Shown here piece by piece: positions 35,011 through 44,250 of a stretch of 64,000 bases of DNA. The DNA is from Cytobacillus firmus (GTDB taxonomy: Bacteria > Bacillota > Bacilli > Bacillales > Cytobacillaceae). The first letter of the stretch is position 1. Each line of letters opens with the position of its first letter. Where the stretch lies: positions 1 through 64,000 of the forward strand of contig NZ_JAMBOJ010000022.1 of NCBI RefSeq assembly GCF_023715565.1. Direction: 5' to 3'. The position numbers and the translations under genes were made by a program. The notes beneath the pieces are model-generated. The model saw only the letters and a program-made list of their open reading frames with translations, made no database searches and was not told where the DNA came from.

Positions 35011-36438
35011 ATGAAATACGAAACGGTAATCGGACTTGAAGTCCATGTTGAGCTAAAAACAGATTCAAAAATATTCTCGGCAAGCCCTAACCATTTTGGG
35101 GCGGAGCCAAACTCCAACACAACAGTCGTCGATCTCGGCTATCCTGGAGTACTGCCGGTTATTAATAAAAAAGCAGTTGAATTCGGAATGAAAGCTGCGA
35201 TGGCGCTGAACTGTGAAATCGCACCTGTTACAAAATTTGACCGGAAGAATTATTTTTACCCGGATAATCCTAAGGCCTACCAGATTTCGCAATTCGATAA
35301 GCCTATTGGTGAGCATGGCTGGATCGAGATTGAAGTAGACGGCTATAAGAAAAAAATCGGCATTACGCGTATTCATCTTGAAGAGGACGCAGGCAAGCTG
35401 TCTCATGCTAAAGGCTATTCACTAGTAGACTATAACCGTCAGGGTACCCCTCTGATCGAGATTGTTTCTGAACCGGATATCCGTACGCCAAATGAAGCTT
35501 ATGCCTATTTGGAGAAGCTAAAGTCCATCATCCAATATACTGGAGTTTCTGACTGTAAAATGGAGGAGGGTTCACTTCGCTGTGATGCGAATATCTCCCT
35601 TCGTCCTGTCGGTCAGGCGGAATTTGGCACAAAGACAGAGCTGAAGAACCTGAACTCGTTTAACTTTGTCCGCAAAGGACTGGAGTATGAGGAGAAGAGG
35701 CAGGAAGAGGTTCTAAGTTCTGGCGGTACAATCCAGCAGGAAACTTTGCGCTATGATGAAGCAACCAATAAAACGATTCTAATGAGGGTAAAAGAAGGTT
35801 CAGATGATTATCGTTATTTCCCTGAACCTGATTTACTTGATATCCATATTGATGAAGAGTGGAAAGAGCGCATCCGTGCTGAGATTCCCGAGCTTCCGGA
35901 CCAAAGAAAGAACCGTTATATTGAAGAACTTGGGCTCCCTGCTTATGATGCAGCTGTTCTGACAGTCACAAAAGAAACATCTGATTTCTTTGAAGCGGCT
36001 GTGAACAAAGGAGCAGATGCCAAACAGGCTTCCAACTGGGTAATGGGTGAATTGTCCGCTTACTTGAATGCTGAACAAAAAGAGCTGACTGATATAGCTT
36101 TGACACCTGAGGGACTTGCAGGCATGATAAAGCTGATAGAAAACGGCACGATCTCTTCCAAAATTGCCAAAACAGTATTCAAAGAGCTGGTTGAAAATGG
36201 CGGAGATCCGGAAACAATCGTAAAAGAGAAAGGCCTGGTCCAAATTTCGGATGAAGGTGCACTTCTTAAGATTATCGGAGAAACACTCGATGCGAATCCA
36301 CAATCGATCGAGGATTTCAAAAATGGAAAGCAAAAAGCAATCGGCTTCCTTGTCGGCCAAATTATGAAGGCCACAAAAGGACAGGCTAACCCGCCGCTTG
36401 TTAATAAATTATTACAGCAGGAAATACAAAAAAGATAA
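35011..36438 (+). CDS. gatB: Asp/Glu-tRNA amidotransferase subunit GatB
   Basis: A 475-residue subunit with the GatB catalytic cradle ([41 protein letters not shown]) and a C-terminal YqeY-like tRNA-binding tail. It phosphorylates and amidates Glu on tRNA(Gln). The start is preceded by GGGGGG-rich AAGGGGGG. Confidence 0.98.
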   Translation: MKYETVIGLEVHVELKTDSKIFSASPNHFGAEPNSNTTVVDLGYPGVLPVINKKAVEFGMKAAMALNCEIAPVTKFDRKNYFYPDNPKAYQISQFDKPIGEHGWIEIEVDGYKKKIGITRIHLEEDAGKLSHAKGYSLVDYNRQGTPLIEIVSEPDIRTPNEAYAYLEKLKSIIQYTGVSDCKMEEGSLRCDANISLRPVGQAEFGTKTELKNLNSFNFVRKGLEYEEKRQEEVLSSGGTIQQETLRYDEATNKTILMRVKEGSDDYRYFPEPDLLDIHIDEEWKERIRAEIPELPDQRKNRYIEELGLPAYDAAVLTVTKETSDFFEAAVNKGADAKQASNWVMGELSAYLNAEQKELTDIALTPEGLAGMIKLIENGTISSKIAKTVFKELVENGGDPETIVKEKGLVQISDEGALLKIIGETLDANPQSIEDFKNGKQKAIGFLVGQIMKATKGQANPPLVNKLLQQEIQKR

Positions 36439-36444
36439 AAGGTG

Positions 36445-36470
36445 AGCTGATGGGAATCCATCAGCTTTTC
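36445..36470 (+). terminator. Terminator after gatB
   Basis: AGCTGATGG and CCATCAGCT form a perfect 9-bp stem around GAAT, followed by four T. Confidence 0.85.
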
Positions 36471-36604
36471 CTATATTCCGACAAAAAGTAAAGTCTATTT
36501 CCCAGGAAAAGATAGAGTTTTACAAAGTGTTACAGCAAATGCAGGAATGAAAGCGGATCGAAAAGAATATACACTAAAGAAATCGAAATAAGGGAGTGGG
36601 TTTT

Positions 36605-37165
36605 ATGAAATTAATGGATTGGTTTGAGAAGGGCCTAAGTCCGCAGAATTATATAGATGCGATGCAAGTTAACAAAGAAGAGATGAATAACATATATAAT
36701 CGTTTTTCTTTATCTGATGAGGAAAAAACAAGATTGGCAGATCTTAAGGGTGCCGGCTTAAAAGTAGTTGCCCTGACTGAGGATTGGTGCGGAGATGCGA
36801 TGCTGAATAATCCGATCCTGCTAAAAATCGCAGAGGAAGCCGGTATGGAAGTCCGTTTTATTTTAAGGGATCAAAATCTTGAGCTGATGGATCAGTATTT
36901 GACTAATGGAACATCCAGAGCGATACCGATTTATATCTTTATAGATAAAGAAGGGGAAGAAAAAGCTGTTTGGGGACCTCGGGCCAAACAGATTCAGGAA
37001 TTGGTGGATAGAGAAAGAAGCAAGCTTCCGGTACAGGATGCTGAAGACTTTAAGGACGAGCAGATAAGCATGTACAGAAGATTAACTGCTTCCTATCAGG
37101 AGGATTCTAAGATCTGGCATACGGTTGCTGATAGTATAATAGATGCTCTAGTTTCTGGAAAATAA
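36605..37165 (+). CDS. Thioredoxin-family protein (WCGDA type)
   Basis: A 186-residue soluble protein with a thioredoxin-like core: VVALTEDWCGDAMLNNPIL followed by a cis-Pro segment (RAIPIYIFID). It has a single active-site Cys (WCGDA) instead of CxxC, so it is not an ordinary thioredoxin; families of this type in bacilli are uncharacterised. ATG 36605 follows GGGAG by 8 nt. It precedes a nitronate monooxygenase gene by 19 bp and is probably co-transcribed. Confidence 0.8.
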   Translation: MKLMDWFEKGLSPQNYIDAMQVNKEEMNNIYNRFSLSDEEKTRLADLKGAGLKVVALTEDWCGDAMLNNPILLKIAEEAGMEVRFILRDQNLELMDQYLTNGTSRAIPIYIFIDKEGEEKAVWGPRAKQIQELVDRERSKLPVQDAEDFKDEQISMYRRLTASYQEDSKIWHTVADSIIDALVSGK

Positions 37166-37184
37166 AGTCGGAAGGATGTTTTAA

Positions 37185-38252
37185 ATGGACTGGAAACAAA
37201 ATTCCTTAACTGAGAGGCTGGGAATCCAGTATCCTATTTTCCAGGCTCCAATGGCTGGCGGGCTGACAACTCCGGAATTAATAAGCTGGGTATCCAATTG
37301 CGGGGGACTTGGGAATATGGGGGCGGGCTATATGATGCCAGATGATATAAGAGCGGATATAAAAAAGGTTCGGGAATTGACTAATCGGCCCTTTGGCATC
37401 AATCTCTTTGTTCCGGATTGCGATGTATCAGCTAAAGCAGAAGATATCAGCGCCATGTGTACTGTTCTTGAACGTTACAGCAGTGAGCTTGGTATGGCGG
37501 AAAAACCCCTTCTTCCGGAAAAGGACTATGCTTTATTATACAAAAAGCAGCTTGCTGTTTTAATGGAAGAACGTGTGCCTGTTTGCAGCTTTACGTTTGG
37601 CATACCTGATAACGCGGATATTTCTGAATTAAAGAAACAGGGTACGATGATTTTTGGAACTGCAACGAATGTCAATGAGGCAGTGGAATGGGAAGAGGCG
37701 GGCGCAGATATAATTGTTGTTCAGGGGTCAGAAGCAGGGGGGCACCGCGGAACTTTTCAAAAGGAAGAAAGCGGGATGATCGGTTCCATGGCTCTCATAC
37801 CGCAGGCTGCAGATGCAGTAAGCTGTCCTGTGGCTGCTGCAGGGGGAATCATGGATGCCAGGGGGATTGCTGCTGCCATGATTCTTGGGGCAGAAGGAGT
37901 GCAGCTTGGGACGGCTTTTCTTACATGCAGGGAAAGCGGGGCTCATCCGTTGTATAAGCAGGCATTGCTAAATGCGAGGAAAGATCGGACAGCTGTTACG
38001 AAAGCATTCTCAGGAAAGCCTGCCAGAGGGATTCACAACAGGTTCATGAAAGAAATGAAAGGAGTGCAGGCGTTGCCTTATCCATTGCAGAATGATATGA
38101 CAGCTCCTGTCCGGAAGCATGCAGCGAAGCTTGAGCGGCCGGAGTTTATGTCATTATGGGCCGGTCAGGGAATGGGAATGGCTGAAGAGGTGACAGTGAA
38201 GGAACTGATGAGTAAGCTTGTTAAGGGGACAGAAGCATTATTGGATAAGTAA
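37185..38252 (+). CDS. Nitronate monooxygenase (2-nitropropane dioxygenase family)
   Basis: A 355-residue FMN-dependent TIM-barrel enzyme. PIFQAPMAGG, FGINLFVP, VVQGSEAGGHRG and AAGGIMDARG are the usual flavin and phosphate-binding segments of class I nitronate monooxygenases. It detoxifies propionate-3-nitronate or similar nitronates, oxidising them with O2. It follows the thioredoxin-like gene and is closed by a hairpin shared with ppaC. Confidence 0.9.
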   Translation: MDWKQNSLTERLGIQYPIFQAPMAGGLTTPELISWVSNCGGLGNMGAGYMMPDDIRADIKKVRELTNRPFGINLFVPDCDVSAKAEDISAMCTVLERYSSELGMAEKPLLPEKDYALLYKKQLAVLMEERVPVCSFTFGIPDNADISELKKQGTMIFGTATNVNEAVEWEEAGADIIVVQGSEAGGHRGTFQKEESGMIGSMALIPQAADAVSCPVAAAGGIMDARGIAAAMILGAEGVQLGTAFLTCRESGAHPLYKQALLNARKDRTAVTKAFSGKPARGIHNRFMKEMKGVQALPYPLQNDMTAPVRKHAAKLERPEFMSLWAGQGMGMAEEVTVKELMSKLVKGTEALLDK

Positions 38253-38253
38253 A

Positions 38254-38280
38254 AAGCAGTGCCAGGAGGGCACTGCTTCT
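38254..38280. terminator. Bidirectional terminator between nitronate monooxygenase and ppaC genes
   Basis: AAGCAGTGCC (38254-38263) and GGCACTGCTT (38269-38278) form a perfect 10-bp stem. The A-run at 38251-38255 supplies the T-run for minus-strand ppaC; the plus side has only CTGTCTT. Confidence 0.85.
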
Positions 38281-38306
38281 GTCTTATTCATTGATTGAAG
38301 TTTACC

Positions 38307-39239
38307 TTATTTGCCGGCCAATACGTTTGTAAGAGGCGGTACGATCTGCTTTTTGCGTGAAACAACGCCATTTAATACGGCACTGTTGTTTTCAAGCGTT
38401 ACATTATAAGCTTTTTCAACTGCTGCAGCTTCCTTGCCGAGAGAAATGGCAACTGAGTCGTTGTTAAGGATATCAGTTAAAACAAAAACAAAAAGATCAA
38501 GCTCTTTGTTATTGATGTTTTCAGTAATCACAGCTTCCAATTCCTCCTGGCGGCTAAGTACGTCATTCAGGTCAACTGCATTAACCTGAGCGATTTCTGT
38601 TTTATAGCTTCCCATTTGGAATTCTTTTGCATCAAGGGAGATTAGCTCTTTCACGCTCTTCTTGCTTAAGTCTGCTCCTGCTTTAAGCATTTCCAGACCA
38701 TACTCTTCCGGGTTTACTCCTGCAATTTCAGCAAGCTCGCGCGCAGCTGCAACATCCTGATCTGTACATGTAGGAGATTTGAACAGAAGGGAATCAGAGA
38801 TGATGGCAGAAAGCATCAATCCAGCAGTAGCCTTGCTGATTTCCACTCCATTTTCCTTGTACATTTTGTTTAGAATGGTTGCTGTACAGCCAACAGGCTC
38901 GGCACGGTAATAAAGCGGATCGCTTGTTTCAAAGTTCGCAATGCGGTGGTGGTCAATAACTTCAAGGATTCTCACATCTCTGATATCATCAGCGCTTTGC
39001 TGGAACTCGTTGTGGTCTACAAGAATAACTTCGCCGGCTTCCTTGGATACTGCCTCAACAAGCCGGGGAGCTTCAGTCTTAAAATAATCCAGGGCATATT
39101 GTGTTTCCTCATTTACCTGTCCCAGGCGGATTGGCTCTGCATCAACACCTAATTTGTTTTTTAATTCTGCATAAGCTAGTGCTGAACAGATTGAGTCAGT
39201 GTCAGGGTTTTTGTGTCCGAATACAAATACTTTTGACAT
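38307..39239 (-). CDS. ppaC: Manganese-dependent inorganic pyrophosphatase PpaC
   Basis: A 310-residue family II pyrophosphatase (DHH phosphoesterase). [22 protein letters not shown] and a C-terminal DHHA2 domain ending in [10 protein letters not shown] supply the Mn ligands and substrate-binding basic residues. It hydrolyses PPi from biosynthetic reactions. ATG 39239 is chosen because GAAGGAG lies about 8 nt upstream; longer in-frame reading to 39278 has no support. Confidence 0.97.
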   Translation of the reverse strand: MSKVFVFGHKNPDTDSICSALAYAELKNKLGVDAEPIRLGQVNEETQYALDYFKTEAPRLVEAVSKEAGEVILVDHNEFQQSADDIRDVRILEVIDHHRIANFETSDPLYYRAEPVGCTATILNKMYKENGVEISKATAGLMLSAIISDSLLFKSPTCTDQDVAAARELAEIAGVNPEEYGLEMLKAGADLSKKSVKELISLDAKEFQMGSYKTEIAQVNAVDLNDVLSRQEELEAVITENINNKELDLFVFVLTDILNNDSVAISLGKEAAAVEKAYNVTLENNSAVLNGVVSRKKQIVPPLTNVLAGK

Positions 39240-39403
39240 AATTCCTACTCCTTCTATATGTAATGTTGGTTTTGGCATGCTGTTATTTTACCATATTTCT
39301 AATGTAATGGCGGTACAGGGAAAAATCAAATTTTGTTTTTTTCATTTGGAAGAGGAAGCTTGGGCGTTTTAGAGAAATATAAAAAAGTAAGGAGGAGACA
39401 TAC

Positions 39404-40160
39404 ATGGGAAAAGTAGCCGTAATATCTGATATTCATGGAAATATCACAGCTCTGGAGGCTGTTCTGGATAATTTTCGTGAACGCGGAATAGAAAATATTT
39501 TTTGCCTGGGTGACTTAATAGGAAAAGGACCCAATTCTCTTAAAGCTGTTGAACGGATTAAAGAGACCTGTGAAGTGGTTCTTCTTGGGAATTGGGATGA
39601 CTTTATGCAAAAGCCGCTGGACTTTGACGAAGGCCAGTGGCATCAGAAACAGCTGGGGGAAGAGGCGTTGTCCTATTTAGGCACGCTCCCGTTCCATCAC
39701 GATTTTTATATGAGCGGAAAATATATCAGACTCTACCATGCTTCAGCCAAAAGCATTTATCATCGGGTTGTGCCAATGAGGGATTCATATGAAGAAAAGC
39801 TGGCAATGTTCGAGAATACGGTGAATATTACTGCCGGAGAGGAAGGCAGGATTCCGGATGTTATCGGGTACGGAGATATTCAACGCAGCCCTTGTTGAAC
39901 CGATTCATCCGCAGAAAACATCATTCAATTCGGGAAGCGTCGGAAATTCCCTTGATATCCCTCAGGCTACTTATGCAATTTTGCATGGGGAATACCTATC
40001 AAAATAAGCAGCCCCTTTCTCCATCGAGATTGTCCGGGTTCCATATGATATTGAAAAAGAAATCAGCATTGCCAAAGGAATGGGTATGCCGAACCTTGAA
40101 GCATACGCCCTGGAGCTGCGCGAAGCCAAATATAGGGGGGCGCCGAAGAAGGTGCTGTAA
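39404..40160 (+). pseudogene. Metallophosphoesterase, broken by frameshift and stop
   Basis: The first 150 or so residues read as an intact calcineurin-like phosphoesterase (SDIHGN, GDLIGKGPNS, LGNWDDF) behind AAGGAGG. At about 39880-39886 an extra A (ATTCAACGC) shifts the frame; deleting it restores GYGDIHAALVEP and PQKTSFNSGSVGN, the expected metal-binding GDIH and NSGSVG motifs. In that restored frame there is one in-frame TAA at 40005-40007 (between YLSK and AAPFSIE), then open reading to the true stop at 40158-40160. Two lesions in an otherwise well-conserved sequence imply recent inactivation or sequencing error. Confidence 0.88.
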
Positions 40161-40192
40161 GAGGAAATTAGGACTCTGAATAAACGTATCCT

Positions 40193-40276
40193 CACAAAAA
40201 TACGGAGAGCGCACATAAAAAAGGTTTATCCGCACATAAAAAACGCATCCGCACACAAATTCCGGCCCCGCACATA
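40193..40276. repeat. Array C: word CGCACATAAAA, period 19-21 bp
   Basis: CTCACAAAA, GCACATAAAA, GCACATAAAA, GCACACAAAT and GCACATAATT carry the CAC core at 40193, 40212, 40233, 40252 and 40271 (spacings 19, 21, 19, 19). The array fills the gap between the broken phosphoesterase and the STAS gene terminator. Confidence 0.78.
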
Positions 40277-40295
40277 ATTCTGCGGTTACAGCATT

Positions 40296-40335
40296 TTAAA
40301 AAGCTGACTTCCGTCTGATGAGGAGTCAGCTTTAT
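40296..40335 (-). terminator. Terminator of the V4R-like/STAS gene
   Basis: AAAGCTGACT (40300-40309) and AGTCAGCTTT (40324-40333) form a perfect 10-bp stem; the A-run to the left gives five T on the minus strand. Confidence 0.85.
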
Positions 40336-40341
40336 GTATGA

Positions 40342-41367
40342 TTAGAAGATTTTCCTGCCTTTTTTGGATAGAGCGTAATAAATGCCGTGCTGCAGATTTG
40401 TGAAGCAGTTAAATTTAGAGAGATTAAAGTTTGTTTCCGTAATCTTAGTGCCAAGTTCCGGAGAAATGCCAACCAGAATCGTTTCGGTGCCGATCAGATT
40501 AGCTGCAGCAGCCAATTTGCTTAAGAACTCAACCGTATAAGCACTGATGGATTGATTTAACCCGGTCAGATCCAGGATTAGGCAATCTGCCTGGTGCTTC
40601 GGAAGGCTATGAAGAGTCTTATCGACGAGTTCTTCAGAGCGGAATTCATCATATCTTCCCAAAAGAGGGACAACAACAATTCCATCCAGAACAGGTATAA
40701 CCGGTGAAGAGATCTCTTTAACAAGCTGTTTAAGTTCTAACGTGCGTACTTCCACCAATTTCTCAAGCTCGCTGATTTTCTTAGATTCTTCCTGTCTCGC
40801 TAAAGCGTGGATATTTTCCTCAACCGTAACGCTTGAAGGGAAGAAATCCAGCTCTGTGTATTCGTGGCCGGCTAACTGGTCAGATTCCTTTTTATACCAG
40901 ATGCTTGTCCCGAACACCGTCGAAAAGATCCCTGCAAAATGTCCCGGCAGAAAGGTTCCGGATTCAGTTTTCCCTTGTTTCCTGTTAATCTTATATTCCC
41001 AGCTGTCTACAGTTCTGACCCTGGCAGTTTTGGCAGCGGGATCTACATTCGTGATGATGAATTTCCCCCAGCCGGCAGACGCGTATATTCTGGGGATGAT
41101 ATTGGCCACTTCAGTTATAGGCAGATCCATGTCTTTAAAGAACTTCCCTACAACCATTCCCTGCCTGAAGCCGGCGGTCTCAAGTACAAGACTCGAGGTT
41201 TCTTTTCCGGAAATCTCTTCAATCGTATCGAAAAAACTTTTCATGGCTGAACTTATCCAAAAGAGGACAGAGTCTTCACCTTCAAAATTAAACTGACCCT
41301 TTTCTAAGTCCCAATTAAAATTAAAACCATCAATTTTTGTTTCAAGCACTAGACCTGCATCTTTCAT
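40342..41367 (-). CDS. STAS-domain protein with V4R-like sensor domain (RsbR-like)
   Basis: A 341-residue protein. The N-terminal 190 residues resemble a V4R/4VR-type small-ligand domain (LETAGFRQGMVVGKFF, LPGHFAGIFSTVFG) though without the usual Cys cluster. A coiled-coil (about 200-230) leads to a C-terminal STAS domain (VVVPLLGRYDEFRSEE, LILDLTGLNQSISAYTVEFL). The domain order sensor-linker-STAS is that of stressosome RsbR paralogues. No sigma-B genes are near. GGGGG lies about 6 nt before the ATG. Confidence 0.8.
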   Translation of the reverse strand: MKDAGLVLETKIDGFNFNWDLEKGQFNFEGEDSVLFWISSAMKSFFDTIEEISGKETSSLVLETAGFRQGMVVGKFFKDMDLPITEVANIIPRIYASAGWGKFIITNVDPAAKTARVRTVDSWEYKINRKQGKTESGTFLPGHFAGIFSTVFGTSIWYKKESDQLAGHEYTELDFFPSSVTVEENIHALARQEESKKISELEKLVEVRTLELKQLVKEISSPVIPVLDGIVVVPLLGRYDEFRSEELVDKTLHSLPKHQADCLILDLTGLNQSISAYTVEFLSKLAAAANLIGTETILVGISPELGTKITETNFNLSKFNCFTNLQHGIYYALSKKGRKIF

Positions 41368-41578
41368 ACCATTACCCCCTGATATTGATATGTATAATAA
41401 AGCTATTTTTTTGGTATGTAACTCATATCAAATACCCTATATTTCAATTAATAAACCCTTATAAAAAATTTTCTGCGTCTGTTAATAGTCAATTTCTTCG
41501 ACTTTTAATTCACATAAGTGTACAAAATCTGTTTATTCAAAGGTTTTGCTTAAAGAGCTGGTTTCATGTGAAAAATAA

Positions 41579-41609
41579 TAAAAAACCCGAATTGAGTTCC
41601 GGGTTTCAA
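41579..41609 (-). terminator. Terminator of plsY
   Basis: On the minus strand AAACCCG pairs with CGGGTTT around a 10-nt loop, followed by T-rich sequence. Confidence 0.82.
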
Positions 41610-42236
41610 TCAGGCTCGCTTTTTATCATCTCTCGGAGGGATGCGATCATCTTTTAAACGCTTATCATTGATTTTCGGCTCATTATTATCAATAAAGTTT
41701 TTTATGTTCGAGCGATGCAGGAAAATCAAAAATAATAGGAAAATAGAAAAGATAAGTTCATGTTCAGTGCCTTCAGTAAATAAGGAATAGATAAGCAAGG
41801 ATGCACCCACCGATAACGAGCCGAAAAATACATACTTTGTTAGGACAATGATAGAGACAAAAGAGATATAGGCGACTAAAAACATCCAGATATTTGCCGC
41901 AAGTAAGACACCGGCTGTGGTTGCGATGGCTTTTCCTCCGCGGAATCCTGCAAAGACCGGAAAGCAGTGGCCGGCAACTGCGACCATTCCGACTATTAGC
42001 GGCTCAGCTTCAGCGTTCAGAATGACAGGAATTGCCGCAGCGGCGGCACCTTTGCCCACATCCACCAGAAGAACCACGATAGCCGCTTTTTTGCCAAGAA
42101 CCCTTAATGTATTAGTCGCACCGGGATTATTGCTTCCATGATCACGAATGTCGATTCCAAAGGCAAATTTGCCAAGCAATAAGGCAGTAGGAAGTGATCC
42201 TATCAAGTATGCTGCCAGGTAAATAAGAAAAGTCAT
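41610..42236 (-). CDS. plsY: Acyl-phosphate:glycerol-3-phosphate acyltransferase PlsY
   Basis: A 208-residue membrane protein with five hydrophobic segments. DIRDHGSNNPGATNTLRVLG, GHCFPVFAGFRGGKA and the following ATTAGV loop are the conserved PlsY motifs. It transfers acyl groups from acyl-phosphate to glycerol-3-phosphate, the first step of phospholipid synthesis. The C-terminal tail is unusually long and charged (KINDKRLKDDRIPPRDDKKR). ATG 42236 is preferred (AAAGGA 8 nt upstream) over 42245. Whether this is the main or an extra plsY cannot be told here. Confidence 0.92.
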   Translation of the reverse strand: MTFLIYLAAYLIGSLPTALLLGKFAFGIDIRDHGSNNPGATNTLRVLGKKAAIVVLLVDVGKGAAAAAIPVILNAEAEPLIVGMVAVAGHCFPVFAGFRGGKAIATTAGVLLAANIWMFLVAYISFVSIIVLTKYVFFGSLSVGASLLIYSLFTEGTEHELIFSIFLLFLIFLHRSNIKNFIDNNEPKINDKRLKDDRIPPRDDKKRA

Positions 42237-42598
42237 CGTATTCATCCTTTTTCATCAATATATTCAATTGTTATTGAGAGTTGTCCATTATTTGAGAATT
42301 TTTTACTAGCCTCCTCTGCATGTAGTTGATGCTTACAGTTTACCATATAATGGTTTAGTGAAGAGGGAGATTTAATCATTATCTTTAATAGAAAATTCTG
42401 TATTTTTTTAAAGGAGAGATTATTATAAAAAAGTATTGAATTATTCCCTTCTCTAAATTATGATTGTTTCGGCACTCAAAAAGAGAGCATGTAATTCGAA
42501 TAGTTATAAGGATATGTTTAATAAAAATAATACCCTGCAGGATATTATTTGTGTTTCAAAGCAATCCCTGTAAGGAACTTTGGAAGGAGATGATTTTC
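42237..42598. other. Intergenic region between plsY and the anti-sigma-like gene
   Basis: About 360 bp, AT-rich. It contains the divergent promoters, but no strong -35/-10 pair was found apart from ACCATATAATGG near 42345. It holds no convincing coding sequence, although an open frame runs from 42464 into the next gene without a ribosome site. No array of the A-E type. Confidence 0.5.
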
Positions 42599-42958
42599 AT
42601 GGAGCATTTTTCATCAGAGGAATGGCGGAAGTATGCGAAAAATGAGCTTACTGAACCTGAGCGTGAACTCTATGAAGATCATCTCTATATATGTGATCAA
42701 TGTCTGGAAGTATATCTTGAAGTGATGGAAGAGGAGGAGTACTCCTTGCCGGAAATGCCGGGGGAAGAGGACTTTACCAATCTTGTCATGGCTCAGATTA
42801 CAGGTGAATTTCCCAAAGAAGCTTCTAAGGAACAGAGTGGGCTGCCACCTAAAGCTTCCAGGTTTGAGCGCTGGTTTCCTTTTGCCTTTGCCGGCTTTAT
42901 GCTCATTGGGGGATTAGTAACCATGTACCGGGAGAAAAATCAAATAGATCAGGATTAA
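42599..42958 (+). CDS. Orphan zinc-finger anti-sigma-like membrane protein
   Basis: A 119-residue protein with an N-terminal HxxxCxxC motif (His28, Cys32, Cys35 in EDHLYICDQC), as in zf-HC2 anti-sigma factors, an acidic stretch, and one membrane helix near the C-terminus (WFPFAFAGFMLIGGLVTMY) with only a short tail outside. No ECF sigma gene is adjacent. ATG 42599 is chosen with AAGGAG 9 nt upstream; an in-frame ATG at 42590 is too close to that site. Confidence 0.75.
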   Translation: MEHFSSEEWRKYAKNELTEPERELYEDHLYICDQCLEVYLEVMEEEEYSLPEMPGEEDFTNLVMAQITGEFPKEASKEQSGLPPKASRFERWFPFAFAGFMLIGGLVTMYREKNQIDQD

Positions 42959-42986
42959 CTCTTAACGGAAGTTAGGAGTTTTTTTA
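42957..42986 (+). terminator. Terminator after the anti-sigma-like gene
   Basis: AACTCTTAAC (42957-42966) pairs with GTTAGGAGTT (42971-42980) around GGAA, then seven T; it overlaps the stop codon. Confidence 0.87.
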
Positions 42987-43076
42987 TATGAAAAAATTTG
43001 AAAATTCATTCAAAATTACTTACAATAAAAAGACCAATCAGTTTATTTTAATTACAATACCTGGGGAGTGGGAGAT

Positions 43077-43334
43077 ATGGGAAGAAGGCAGGTTCCACAG
43101 GAAATGCAAAAAAAGAGTAAGAGTGTCCATCTTGAGCAGTGGATCTGGGATTTGGCAGCGCAGATGCAGCCGTGCCGTTCAGCTGCTATCAGAGATTTAT
43201 TTCTCGCAATAATGAAAGAAGACTTGATAAAAGCGGGATTGGTGGAGGAAAATACGGAAATTACGTTTGAACATGCCAGCCTGTATTCAGAAGAAATTCT
43301 GAAAAGCAGTGAAATCAGCCGGAAGTGCTGTTAA
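43077..43334 (+). CDS. Small hypothetical protein upstream of a TetR gene
   Basis: An 85-residue soluble protein of no family I recognise. The central stretch (LEQWIWDLAAQMQPCRSAAIRDLFLAIMKEDLIKAG is too long to be random; key residues WIWDL, PCRSAA) looks helical, and the C-terminus contains paired cysteines (RKCC). GGGGAG lies about 8 nt before ATG 43077. The stop is 49 bp before the TetR start, so the two may be co-transcribed. A competing frame 42988-43212 has poorer composition. Confidence 0.55.
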   Translation: MGRRQVPQEMQKKSKSVHLEQWIWDLAAQMQPCRSAAIRDLFLAIMKEDLIKAGLVEENTEITFEHASLYSEEILKSSEISRKCC

Positions 43335-43383
43335 TAAATGAATAACTGAAAGAGAATATATTAAATGCCTTGGAGGGACAGAA

Positions 43384-44001
43384 TTGCCGCCTATCGTATC
43401 AGAGGAATATAAACGGAAAAAAAAGAAAGAGATCCTGTCTGGCGCCTTGGCCTGCTTTGCAAAAAAGGGATTTCAGGCAGCAACCATAGATGATATTGTC
43501 GCTTATTCAGGAATCAGCAAGGGAGCCATCTATAATTATTTTAAAAGCAAGGAAGAAATCTATCTGGAGCTGTTGAATGAGCAGACAGAATCAGCCAATG
43601 CAAGACTTGCAGAGAAAATATCCGTGTTCTCCTCCGCGGAAGAGAAACTTGAATACCTGTTTGACTTGTACAGGGATATGAGCCCTTTCAGTCAGGAACG
43701 GAAAGATAGAATAACTGTTCAGCTGGAATTTACGTTGCATTCCTCAAGAGATGAGAACCTGAATCGAATCCTCAATGAGCGTGGAAAGAAGTTCTTCTTA
43801 AAGCTGATAACAGATATTATGGAGGAAGGACAGAACACCGGGGAATTCCGTTCTGGTGCCGATCCGAATCATGTAGCAGGATTGTTCTGGACTTTTATGG
43901 ACGGGGCCATGCTTCATAGAGTCATTAATGAAGAATATCCATATAAAACCATTATTGACTACGTTAAGGGCCTTGTTTTGCAGGACCTCAAACAGGGGTA
44001 A
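43384..44001 (+). CDS. TetR/AcrR family transcriptional regulator
   Basis: A 205-residue regulator with a standard N-terminal HTH (ATIDDIVAYSGISKGAIYNYF, about residues 32-52) and a helical ligand domain. It starts at TTG 43384 with GGAGGG 6 nt upstream. In B. subtilis the TetR gene yerO sits between gatB and swrC-dgkB; here the regulator is directly before dgkB and no RND transporter gene follows, so its target must be elsewhere. Confidence 0.88.
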   Translation: MPPIVSEEYKRKKKKEILSGALACFAKKGFQAATIDDIVAYSGISKGAIYNYFKSKEEIYLELLNEQTESANARLAEKISVFSSAEEKLEYLFDLYRDMSPFSQERKDRITVQLEFTLHSSRDENLNRILNERGKKFFLKLITDIMEEGQNTGEFRSGADPNHVAGLFWTFMDGAMLHRVINEEYPYKTIIDYVKGLVLQDLKQG

Positions 44002-44250
44002 TGCTTACCCTCATCCTGGAAAATATTGATTTAAGGCACCTGGCCAAAAATATAACTTAATTACGATACTTTTTTGCTTAATGAGGGTATAATTCATTTG
44101 TGCATCTGTCCACTTGTGAAAACACCAGGACGTGAATAGAATAGAAACGGGTAGCTGTGAAAATTGCTAAGCCGTGGACTATTCGCTATGATGAAAGAGA
44201 TGGAATAAAAAGGATTAAGTTTATATATTTCAATAATAGGATGATGGGCT

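Noticed and set aside
42988-43212. 74-residue open frame overlapping the 43077 gene
   Set aside because: Starts at the foot of a terminator with no ribosome site, and its second half looks like an off-frame reading of the overlapping gene.
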